Shown: positions 1 through 5,203 of the stretch, one piece after another | Position numbering within the stretch: the stretch's first letter is position 1 | Layout of the letters: each line of letters begins with the position of its first letter | Origin: Candidatus Zixiibacteriota bacterium | Lineage (GTDB): Bacteria; Zixibacteria; MSB-5A5; GN15; PGXB01 | NCBI GenBank assembly: GCA_030642025.1 | Contig: DAOWOO010000129.1 | Location: forward strand, 1 to 5,203 | Length of the DNA stretch: 5,203 nucleotides | Reading direction: 5' to 3' | The notes under the pieces: generated by a model | Told to the model about the DNA's origin: nothing | Database searches by the model: none | Seen by the model: the letters and a program-made list of their open reading frames with translations, nothing else | Position numbers and translations under genes: made by a program

Positions 1-705
1 AAGACACAAACTTCGCCCGTCGAAAATCAATTCATCATTGCCGCCGATCTGGTTGACAAATACAAAAGGAAGATGGTGTTTTTTTGCATGGTTGACAATC
101 AAGCGGTAGCGGGTTTCATCTTTACCGAGCGTAAACGGCGATGATGATAGATTGATAAGAAGAGTCGCTCCCTTCTTAACGAGTTCCTCAATCGGATCGA
201 TTGTATATGATGTGCGCTGGTGCCATAGCTCCGGCTCATTCCAGTAATCCTCACAGATTGATATTCCCAGAACCTGGTCTTTGAAGGGAACCGTTATTAT
301 CTCCGGTGGCGGATCAAAATACCGCGGCTCATCGAAAACGTCATAGGCCGGAAGCAGGGTCTTGTGAATTGTTGACAGCATCTGACCGTTTTGAATAAGG
401 ACCGCCGAATTATGAAGCCGTCTGTTACTGCCTTTTAAAGTTGAGCGTGTCGGCGTTCCCACCAGAATACCGGTGTCGGGGAAATCCTTTGAATAGTCAA
501 TCAGAAGCGAAACAGCATCCTCGACTTTTTTAATAAATCGCGGCCGCACAAGCAAATCCCGGGGCGGATATCCGACGAGAAACAACTCTGGAAAAACAAT
601 CAGATCGGTTTCATCGGCCAGTGCCCGGACAACTGATATTACCCGCGAGAAATTGCCGTCGATATCACCGACGGTCGGGTTCAACTGGGCCAGTGTTATA
701 TTCAT
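1..705 (-). CDS. nadE: Glutamine-dependent NAD+ synthetase, N-terminal glutaminase domain (partial, C-terminus beyond left edge)
   Basis: The minus strand reads open from ATG at 705 to base 1 (235 codons, no stop). The translation starts MNITLAQLNPTVGDIDGNF, typical of the nitrilase-like amide hydrolase domain of glutamine-dependent NAD+ synthetase. The Glu-Lys-Cys catalytic triad of that superfamily is visible: E40 in FPELFLVGYPPRD, K115 in IHKTLLPAYDVFDEPRYF and C151 in ISICEDYW. The motifs FDEPRYF and, near the edge, ELIFDGRSL favour NadE over a free-standing nitrilase. In this family the domain hydrolyses glutamine and channels ammonia to a C-terminal synthetase domain, which amidates deamido-NAD+ in the last step of cytoplasmic NAD+ biosynthesis. 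The synthetase domain, with its ATP-binding motif, should lie left of the window. There is no clear Shine-Dalgarno site before the ATG, but the first residues match the usual family N-terminus, so the start is likely correct. It is transcribed divergently from the PAS-LuxR gene. Confidence 0.92.
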   Translation of the reverse strand, partial: MNITLAQLNPTVGDIDGNFSRVISVVRALADETDLIVFPELFLVGYPPRDLLVRPRFIKKVEDAVSLLIDYSKDFPDTGILVGTPTRSTLKGSNRRLHNSAVLIQNGQMLSTIHKTLLPAYDVFDEPRYFDPPPEIITVPFKDQVLGISICEDYWNEPELWHQRTSYTIDPIEELVKKGATLLINLSSSPFTLGKDETRYRLIVNHAKKHHLPFVFVNQIGGNDELIFDGRSLCL

Positions 706-715
706 ACTGAAAGTC

Positions 716-745
716 AATATAATGAAAATTGGTTGCCGTATACAA
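716..745 (-). promoter_or_regulatory. Possible sigma70-like promoter of nadE
   Basis: On the minus strand TTGTAT (745-740) and TATATT (721-716) are separated by 18 bp and resemble -35 and -10 boxes. The -10 box ends only 10 bases before the ATG at 705, so transcription would start almost at the start codon and give a leaderless or near-leaderless mRNA. This would agree with the lack of a Shine-Dalgarno site. AT-rich spacers often yield such matches by chance, so the call is tentative. Confidence 0.3.
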
Positions 746-909
746 TACATTTTAGGGGCGGCGTTTTTTGTTATTGTCCGATAAACCCCGACTGCTGTTC
801 AGGATTCCGGGGTATTGCCGATATGTGAAGTTGGGAGGTTATTCCGATACCGCATATCCGGATTGAGGGGGCATTTATTTGACCATGAATAAAAAAACAA
901 ACATCAGAT

Positions 910-913
910 AAGG
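910..913 (+). promoter_or_regulatory. Weak ribosome binding site of the PAS-LuxR gene
   Basis: AAGG lies 9 bases before ATG 923. It is short, but the next in-frame ATG, at 968, has nothing like it upstream, so it favours the 923 start. An in-frame TAA at 890-892 closes the frame upstream. Confidence 0.4.
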
Positions 914-922
914 CGCTGTAGG

Positions 923-1801
923 ATGGCCGGGTCGACAGTTGGTGTATCCGATAGCAGTCCGTCACCCATGCGTGATGACGATACGGCATTGGTAAAAGCG
1001 GTGTATGAAACACTGCCTTACCCGTTTTGCATAATTGAGGTAAGAAATCATAAAATTGTGATGGCTAATGCGTCCGGAAAGACATTGATCGGCAAAAGGA
1101 AGCCGTTTTGCTTCTCGGTTTTTCGTGGTCTAAAGAAAAAATGTAACAATCAAAAATATAATTGCCCGATAAAAGAAGTAACGCGTACCGGAAAACCGCT
1201 TGTTACCGAACATGTTCATAGCAGCAACGGCAAACACCCAAGATACTATGAGTGGCATTGTTTCCCGTTATTCAATTCCAATGGAAAATCGGATAGAGTG
1301 ATTCTATTTATGCAGGATATTACAACCTATAAAATGTCCGATCAGGCTATGAGGATTACCAATGGTCTGCTTCGACGCGAGCGTAGTACTCTGAAGCGGA
1401 AAAACCTGATGCAGCAGATATCAATTGTCCGGCTTGAACAGGAAAGAATACTCCTGCAAAGACAGGTTCAGTCCAATATTGATAATGTGGCTATGCCGGC
1501 GCTCAGGGCGCTGGAATCAAGGGTCGATGATGATATCAGGGAGTATGTGATGTCACTCAAGAGTGTCCTTATCGATATCGGCTTACCTTTTATAAGCGAT
1601 CTTGAAGCGTCATTCCCAGAACTGACCCCCCGTGAAATAGAAACCTGCAGTCTGATTAAATACGGTCTGTCTTCAAAGGAAATTGCTTCTGCTCAGGGGC
1701 TTTCGCCTCAAACAGTGCATTTACGGCGGAAATTTATCCGACGGAAACTCGGACTCGCTAATAAAAGAGTCAATCTCCATTCATTTCTTAATAATCTTTA
1801 A
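923..1801 (+). CDS. PAS domain-containing LuxR-family transcriptional regulator
   Basis: This 292-residue cytoplasmic protein has no signal peptide or membrane segment. Residues about 22-138 form a PAS sensor domain: the entry YETLPYPFCIIEV and the terminal strand-plus-linker VILFMQDITTYK are typical. A cysteine cluster C63-x10-C74-x6-C81-P, followed by TGKP, lies in the middle. Residues about 145-185 are charged and helical, probably a coiled-coil linker. Residues about 230-292 are a LuxR/FixJ-type helix-turn-helix: FPELTPREIETC, then GLSSKEIASAQGLSPQTVHLR (the recognition helix region), then RRKLGL. There is no receiver domain, so activity is probably set by ligand, metal or redox state at the PAS domain rather than by phosphorylation. 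The usual ETHR before the last helix is replaced by HLRR (residues 266-269), a mild departure. It points toward the porin and receptor genes and could regulate them, though the 400-bp gap argues for separate transcription. The signal and targets are unknown. The start at 923 is preferred; 968 (MRDDDT) would lose only a low-complexity N-terminus. Confidence 0.88.
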   Translation: MAGSTVGVSDSSPSPMRDDDTALVKAVYETLPYPFCIIEVRNHKIVMANASGKTLIGKRKPFCFSVFRGLKKKCNNQKYNCPIKEVTRTGKPLVTEHVHSSNGKHPRYYEWHCFPLFNSNGKSDRVILFMQDITTYKMSDQAMRITNGLLRRERSTLKRKNLMQQISIVRLEQERILLQRQVQSNIDNVAMPALRALESRVDDDIREYVMSLKSVLIDIGLPFISDLEASFPELTPREIETCSLIKYGLSSKEIASAQGLSPQTVHLRRKFIRRKLGLANKRVNLHSFLNNL

Positions 1802-1829
1802 TCCTACTCCCTATTTATAACTTGATTGG

Positions 1830-1858
1830 TCCGGTTTGTCGAGTGTGTACTAACCGGA
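1830..1858 (+). terminator. Weak terminator-like hairpin after the PAS-LuxR gene
   Basis: TCCGGTT (1830-1836) pairs perfectly with AACCGGA (1852-1858) around a 15-base loop, 29 bases after the stop codon. Only a short T run (TTTAT) follows, so as an intrinsic terminator it is weak. It could instead be an operator-like palindrome. Confidence 0.35.
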
Positions 1859-2000
1859 TTTATGACAATTACTTATAAACATAGTCGGATTGCAAATCAA
1901 TGTCGGGCTGTAACATACCCAATAAACACCCAATTTCGGGCATTTAAAATCGTGACACCTCGCCGACAATGATTATTGAGTAATATAGAGAATTTTTATA

Positions 2001-2021
2001 GCTCCAGGTCACGCATGGAGC
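2001..2021. repeat. Inverted repeat GCTCCA/TGGAGC flanked by T and A tracts
   Basis: GCTCCA (2001-2006) and TGGAGC (2016-2021) are perfect inverse copies around a 9-base loop. TTTTT (1993-1997) upstream can pair with part of the eight As (2022-2029) downstream, extending the structure with two mismatches. The A run follows the stem on the plus strand, and no T run follows it on the minus strand, so it is not a standard terminator in either direction. Confidence 0.5.
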
Positions 2022-2189
2022 AAAAAAAAGAGGGGCTCATTTTCAAGAACATCAGTGTATGAATGAAAATCCATAGCGGCTTCGGCATCGTCATTATAAA
2101 AGTGAAATGCAGTAATGAGATATCCGTAAGATTGACATTATGAAATGATGCGCGGGGCTGTTGGATTTGCTCAAACTCGTTAAAACAAA

Positions 2190-2197
2190 GGGGGAAG
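2190..2197 (+). promoter_or_regulatory. Ribosome binding site that decides the porin start
   Basis: GGGGGAAG lies 5 bases before GTG 2203, with its GGGGGA core 7 bases away, which is good spacing for GTG. The in-frame ATG at 2209 is farther off (about 11-13 bases). The more upstream in-frame TTG at 2161 has only a GGGG three bases before it and would spoil the signal peptide. Confidence 0.6.
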
Positions 2198-2202
2198 ATA
2201 TT

Positions 2203-3432
2203 GTGAAAATGATATCGATTATTATCTCGGCTGTGATTCTGTGTCCGGCCTTGATGATCGCATCTGACATTCAGGCCCAGGATTATGACAGAGTTCTCGA
2301 TGCCTTGAACCGGCTTGAACAGTCGCTTGACAAAGTAAAACAAGATTACGCCCAACGCGACCGCTCCGGACGGCAATATGCTGATCTGGATGGTATGATA
2401 TCCGATGAGGATCTGGCCGGTGATCCGTTTTATACCCTGGCGGTGAGTATGGAAGATGCCGTGCAGGAATTGCAGGGCTTTATCAAAGATTCCAAAACGG
2501 CGGAAATGAATCGTCCAAAGAACCCGCCGACGGTTGGGCGCGGCAAACTTAAAATCGGCGGCTTGGTTCATGAACAATATTACCACGACGATGCCACTGA
2601 AGGGGAGTCTACATTTCTTTCCAAACGGATGCGCCTGTCGGTAAAAGGGGACATCAATAATTACGCCGCTATAAAGTTTCAGGGAGAATTTGCCGGAACG
2701 CCGAAACTTCTGGACGGCGCTCTGATCTTAAAGGCCGGAGACAATGCCTCTTTTTGGGTTGGTCAGAGCAAGCCGCCGTTTGGAACCGATTTTCTGAAAT
2801 CAGCATCGGCCCTGCCGTTTATTAACGCATCGCAGGCAAAAAAGCTGGGGACGGATAGAGATATCGGAGCCTGTTTTGATATTAAAAGTCAAATATTAAA
2901 AGCCTGGCCTTTAAGACTATCGGCTGGGCTGTTTAATGGTGCTGGAATAAACAGGTCTGATGCCAATAACGACAAAAACTTCATAGCCCGTACCGAACTG
3001 GGCTGGAATGAATCAATTGTCATGGCGGCAAACTTCTTAACTGGCAAAAGCAATGAGGTCGATTCGCTCAAGGAAAATATCGAGGCCTATGGCGGATCCA
3101 TAACATGGAACTGGAAATATGAGACCGCTGAACTTGAGTATATCCACTCCAAAGTCGGCGATGCCAAACAGTCCGGATGGTACATCTGGGGCGGGCATAC
3201 TATTCCCACCGGTTCGCCGTTTCTGAAGGAAATTCAATTCCTGGCCCGGTATGAACAGTATGACGATGATTTGAATATAAATGGAAACCGCCTCGACAGG
3301 ATTACACTGGGGGTTAATCTGTTCATTGATAAGAAATACACGAAAATACAGTTTAATTATCAGCTAAATGGGGAGGAAGAAACATCAGTTAATAACGACG
3401 AATTTCTGGTAAATTTACAGGTGGCCTTTTGA
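2203..3432 (+). CDS. OprP/OprO-like (phosphate-selective porin family) outer-membrane porin
   Basis: Starting from GTG 2203 the product has 409 residues. It begins MKMISIIISAVILCPALM, a signal peptide with likely cleavage near residue 25 (DIQA|QD). ATG 2209 would shorten it by two residues. Residues about 28-59 (YDRVLDALNRLEQSLDKVK...) are a probable coiled coil, as in porins with an N-terminal trimerisation or periplasmic helix. From about residue 114 alternating strands form the barrel. Landmarks match the Porin_O_P family: GQSKPPFG (187-194), RDIG (219-222), NGAGIN followed by an aspartate/asparagine-rich loop (from 245), RLDRITLGVNLF near the end, and a terminal phenylalanine (VNLQVAF) used for outer-membrane assembly. 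Family members are trimeric channels for phosphate or polyphosphate, but many annotated relatives have unknown substrates. No pho genes or recognisable Pho box are visible, so phosphate specificity is not claimed. The receptor gene follows after 60 bp. Confidence 0.82.
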   Translation: MKMISIIISAVILCPALMIASDIQAQDYDRVLDALNRLEQSLDKVKQDYAQRDRSGRQYADLDGMISDEDLAGDPFYTLAVSMEDAVQELQGFIKDSKTAEMNRPKNPPTVGRGKLKIGGLVHEQYYHDDATEGESTFLSKRMRLSVKGDINNYAAIKFQGEFAGTPKLLDGALILKAGDNASFWVGQSKPPFGTDFLKSASALPFINASQAKKLGTDRDIGACFDIKSQILKAWPLRLSAGLFNGAGINRSDANNDKNFIARTELGWNESIVMAANFLTGKSNEVDSLKENIEAYGGSITWNWKYETAELEYIHSKVGDAKQSGWYIWGGHTIPTGSPFLKEIQFLARYEQYDDDLNINGNRLDRITLGVNLFIDKKYTKIQFNYQLNGEEETSVNNDEFLVNLQVAF

Positions 3433-3475
3433 CAGCCGCCCGGAAAATGACAAATAAAATATAGACATAAGTATC

Positions 3476-3483
3476 GGGAGGAG
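3476..3483 (+). promoter_or_regulatory. Strong ribosome binding site of the chemoreceptor gene
   Basis: GGGAGGAG ends 9 bases before ATG 3493 and contains the core GGAGG. It fixes the start of the receptor and suggests efficient translation. The 60-bp gap after the porin stop shows no hairpin terminator, consistent with read-through from the porin gene. Confidence 0.75.
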
Positions 3484-3492
3484 ACAGAGGAT

Positions 3493-5203
3493 ATGTTTAA
3501 GCACATGAAATTGGGAAGTAAAATAATCGGCGGTTTTGTTATTGTACTGTTCATAACGGCTATTGTGGCTTATGTCGGTTACAATGGTTTAACAGGAACC
3601 GCTGCAAGCGTTATTAACGCCGACGACGCCAATAGAATGATTAAGTGGGCCAAAGATTGTCGTTTGGCGGAAAAAAATTATATGATGCGTACTGATGAAA
3701 AATATATTACTGAAAACCATGAGATATTGGATCGACTTTACAAACAAGTTGAGGAGATTAAATACAGACTTGATAACCCGGTCGATATTGCCCTTGTTGA
3801 AAATGCAATGTCTGAAGGGGGAAAATACAAGAGCGCTTTCGATAGTTGGGTCGATTTGCATAATAAACGGGTTAAAGAGGATAACATAATGGTTCAGGCC
3901 GCCAGGGCTTTTCAGGCTGAATGCGAAAAAATGCGTAAGGATCAAAAGGCGTTACTGGCGAAAGAACTTGCTGACCCTAACAGCTCAGCCAATCAAATTA
4001 ATGATAGGATATGGAAGGGGGATGTCTCTAACCGGCTTATCAAACAGGTGCTTGAATGCCGTCGCCAGGAAAAGAATTTCATCATTAGAGGTGATAAAAC
4101 ATATATTCAGAAGAATCACGATGCAACTCAGGAAATATACTCTCTGTGTGATGAATTGGATGTCCGGTTTAACAGACAGGAGAATAAGGATCAAGTTGCG
4201 AAGATTAGAGAAAGCCAAAAGCAATATGAAACTGCTATAAATGAATGGGTTGATATTTACGATAAACAGCTTGAAGAAGAAAAATTGATGGTGGCTTCTG
4301 CTCGAAATCTTGTTGATGACTGCAACAAACTAAGGGAAAACCTGAAAGAAAAAATGGATTCCCAAATATCCACCGCCACCGGTATCATGCTGATTGGTGC
4401 GCTGATAGGAATTATTCTTGGCTCTCTATTGGCCTGGGTTATTACCAGAAGCATCACCAAACCGGTAAATAAGGCCATAGATGCTCTCACTTCGGGCGCT
4501 GAGCAGGTCGGGGCCGCTTCAGAACAGGTTGCGGGCGCCAGTCAATCACTGGCTGAAGGCGCCTCGGAGCAAGCTTCATCTCTGGAGGAGATATCTTCTT
4601 CACTTGAGGAGATTACCAGCATGATTCGCCAGAACGCCGACAATTCCAAGCAGGCCAACGCGCTTGCCAGTGAGGTTAACAGCAATACTGATAAGGGGAT
4701 TTCGGCTATGAAAAATACCACAGATGCAATGCAGGAGATCAAGAAATCGTCCGACGAGACGGCCAAGATCATCAAGGTTATCGATGAAATCGCCTTCCAG
4801 ACCAACCTTCTGGCTCTGAACGCGGCTGTTGAAGCAGCTCGCGCCGGGGAAGCCGGTAAGGGATTTGCCGTTGTGGCCGAAGAGGTAAGAAACCTGGCGC
4901 AGCGTTCGGCCGAAGCGGCCAAAAGTACCAGTGAAATGATTGACGAATCTCAGAATAACGCCGAGGCCGGCGTGAGATCAGCCGAAGAACTGGTGGGAAT
5001 TCTAAACAATGTCGCCGACGGCATAAAGAAAGTAAACAATCTAATCGGCGAGGTTTCGGCCTCCAGTGACGAACAGGCCCAGGGCGCTGATCAGATAAGC
5101 ACGGGGGTGGCGCAGTTGGATCAGGTAACTCAGCAGAATGCCGCCAATGCCGAGGAATCATCCTCAGCAAGCGAGGAGCTTGCCGCTCAAGCACAGGAAC
5201 TTC
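3493..5203 (+). CDS. Methyl-accepting chemotaxis protein with HBM-like periplasmic sensor (partial, C-terminus beyond right edge)
   Basis: The frame is open from ATG 3493 to the window end (570 codons). Order: a short cytoplasmic start (MFKHMKLGSK), TM1 at about 11-31, a periplasmic helical domain at about 33-295, TM2 at about 296-317 (TGIMLIGALIGIILGSLLAW), a stub of HAMP (ITRSITKP), then the signalling hairpin. The hairpin tip is unmistakable: DEIAFQTNLLALNAAVEAAR (431-450) then AGEAGKGFAVVAEEVRNLAQ. From memory of E. coli Tsr, aligning E447 with Tsr E385 puts E366 and E555 on the methylated E304 and E493 without gaps, so the cytoplasmic part belongs to the same length class (36 heptads). 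The sensor consists of two homologous halves, each with C-R-x-x-E-K-N-[YF] and a W-V-D motif, fitting the helical bimodular fold. Known HBM receptors such as Pseudomonas McpS bind small organic acids; the ligand here is unknown. It should signal to CheW/CheA, whose genes are not in the window. Only the last part of the C-terminal helix appears to be missing. Confidence 0.93.
   Translation, partial: MFKHMKLGSKIIGGFVIVLFITAIVAYVGYNGLTGTAASVINADDANRMIKWAKDCRLAEKNYMMRTDEKYITENHEILDRLYKQVEEIKYRLDNPVDIALVENAMSEGGKYKSAFDSWVDLHNKRVKEDNIMVQAARAFQAECEKMRKDQKALLAKELADPNSSANQINDRIWKGDVSNRLIKQVLECRRQEKNFIIRGDKTYIQKNHDATQEIYSLCDELDVRFNRQENKDQVAKIRESQKQYETAINEWVDIYDKQLEEEKLMVASARNLVDDCNKLRENLKEKMDSQISTATGIMLIGALIGIILGSLLAWVITRSITKPVNKAIDALTSGAEQVGAASEQVAGASQSLAEGASEQASSLEEISSSLEEITSMIRQNADNSKQANALASEVNSNTDKGISAMKNTTDAMQEIKKSSDETAKIIKVIDEIAFQTNLLALNAAVEAARAGEAGKGFAVVAEEVRNLAQRSAEAAKSTSEMIDESQNNAEAGVRSAEELVGILNNVADGIKKVNNLIGEVSASSDEQAQGADQISTGVAQLDQVTQQNAANAEESSSASEELAAQAQEL
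3622..3960 (+). repeat. First module of the duplicated sensor domain in the chemoreceptor
   Basis: Codes for residues 44-156. Key residues are N47-R48, C56-R57, E60-K61-N62-Y63, R66, D68, Y71-I72, N75-H76, Y112, W119-V120-D121 and C144. Each recurs exactly 133 residues later, except that Y63 is F196. Hand alignment of the 113 positions gives 35 identities (31%) with no gap. Confidence 0.85.
4021..4359 (+). repeat. Second module of the duplicated sensor domain in the chemoreceptor
   Basis: Codes for residues 177-289, the partner of the module at 3622-3960. Key residues are N180-R181, C189-R190, E193-K194-N195-F196, R199, D201, Y204-I205, N208-H209, Y245, W252-V253-D254 and C277. The match is at protein level; the DNA copies have diverged, so the duplication is old. 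Confidence 0.85.

Larger units (their letters stand above)
706..922. other. Divergent intergenic region between nadE and the PAS-LuxR gene, with inverted repeats
   Basis: These 217 bases hold no credible gene and should contain the promoters of both flanking genes. Visible elements are an inverted repeat ACCCCG/CGGGGT (785-790 and 808-813, 17-base loop), a longer imperfect inverted repeat pairing 818-827 with 851-860 (core GATATG/CATATC), and the palindrome ATCCGGAT (856-863). They could be operators or leader structure; nothing identifies a bound protein. No convincing -35/-10 pair was found for the rightward gene: TTGACC at 879-884 has no good partner at 16-18 bp. Confidence 0.5.
1802..2202. 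other. Long intergenic region upstream of the porin gene, no credible gene
   Basis: About 400 bases with only very short reading frames (for example 36 codons at 1862-1972, without a ribosome binding site). It is more AT-rich than its neighbours. Contents: the hairpin at 1830-1858; two ACCCAAT copies 11 bp apart (1917-1923, 1928-1934); TCGGGC twice, 33 bp apart (1903-1908, 1936-1941); and an inverted repeat at 2001-2021 flanked by T and A runs. A perfect TTGACA sits at 2132-2137, but no -10 box lies at 16-18 bp. The stretch could hold the porin promoter with upstream operators, or a small RNA; neither can be shown from sequence alone. Confidence 0.5.

Noticed and set aside
885..911. Eight-codon upstream frame (MNKKTNIR) ending in the ribosome binding site of the PAS-LuxR gene
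   Set aside because: A possible leader peptide, but the nearest purine-rich site is about 14 bases away and the peptide has no attenuation-type codon run.
771..1013. 80-codon minus-strand reading frame across the divergent region
   Set aside because: It overlaps the start of the PAS-LuxR gene, has no recognisable motif and its composition looks random.
1862..1972. 36-codon frame after the PAS-LuxR gene
   Set aside because: There is no ribosome binding site, it starts inside the tail of a hairpin and its composition does not look like a protein.
2132..2137. Perfect TTGACA as -35 box of the porin promoter
   Set aside because: The bases 16-18 bp downstream are GC-rich (GGGGCTG) and give no -10 box.
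2157..2170. Sigma54-like GG...GC pattern before the porin
   Set aside because: The GG-to-GC spacing is one base too long for a -24/-12 promoter and the flanking consensus is missing.
2161..2202. Longer porin starting at TTG 2161
   Set aside because: It would put 14 extra residues, several of them charged, before the signal peptide and lacks a well-spaced ribosome binding site; GTG 2203 has one.
1996..2586. 196-codon minus-strand reading frame over the intergenic region and the porin start
   Set aside because: It is antisense to the porin signal peptide and coiled coil. The translation shows no domain, while the porin frame is well supported.
3589..3945. Minus-strand and alternate-frame open frames inside the chemoreceptor sensor (also 3695-3889, 3968-4240, 3985-4224, 4257-4490)
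   Set aside because: All overlap the strongly supported receptor frame and show no family resemblance; they are shadows.
4542..5194. Two long minus-strand frames (126 and 138 codons) opposite the signalling domain
   Set aside because: The alanine/glutamate heptads of the receptor give open antisense frames. The translations are serine/alanine-rich or arginine/proline-rich, without motifs.

Overview
The window carries four protein genes of a motile Gram-negative bacterium, two of them cut by the window edges. The bacterial character is clear: an outer-membrane beta-barrel porin with a signal peptide, a membrane chemoreceptor, a LuxR-type regulator and good Shine-Dalgarno sites. The style of the regulator (PAS plus LuxR helix-turn-helix without a receiver domain) and of the receptor (two-module periplasmic helical sensor, almost no HAMP) resembles proteins common in Deltaproteobacteria and related phyla, possibly a candidate phylum such as Zixibacteria. 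That taxonomic guess is inference and weak.

Layout: 1-705 on the minus strand is the N-terminal glutaminase part of NAD+ synthetase (nadE), running off the left edge. A 217-bp divergent region (706-922) separates it from a plus-strand PAS-LuxR transcription regulator (923-1801). A long non-coding stretch of about 400 bp (1802-2202) follows, with hairpins and short phased repeats. Then come an OprP/OprO-like porin (2203-3432, GTG start) and, 60 bp later with a strong ribosome binding site, a methyl-accepting chemotaxis protein (3493 to the right edge). No terminator lies between porin and receptor, so they may be co-transcribed.

How the genes may work together: NadE is a housekeeping enzyme and probably unrelated to the rest. 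The regulator, porin and receptor could form a small sense-and-take-up module, in which the regulator controls the porin, the porin admits a small, perhaps anionic, solute, and the receptor senses a related one. Nothing in the sequence proves this.

The most notable structure is in the receptor. Its periplasmic domain is a gapless tandem duplication with a period of 133 residues, which fits the helical bimodular (HBM) fold. Its HAMP domain is reduced to a stub. Its sensor half is strikingly AT-rich compared with its signalling half. I found no CRISPR array, tRNA, rRNA, transposase or clearly new system in this window.
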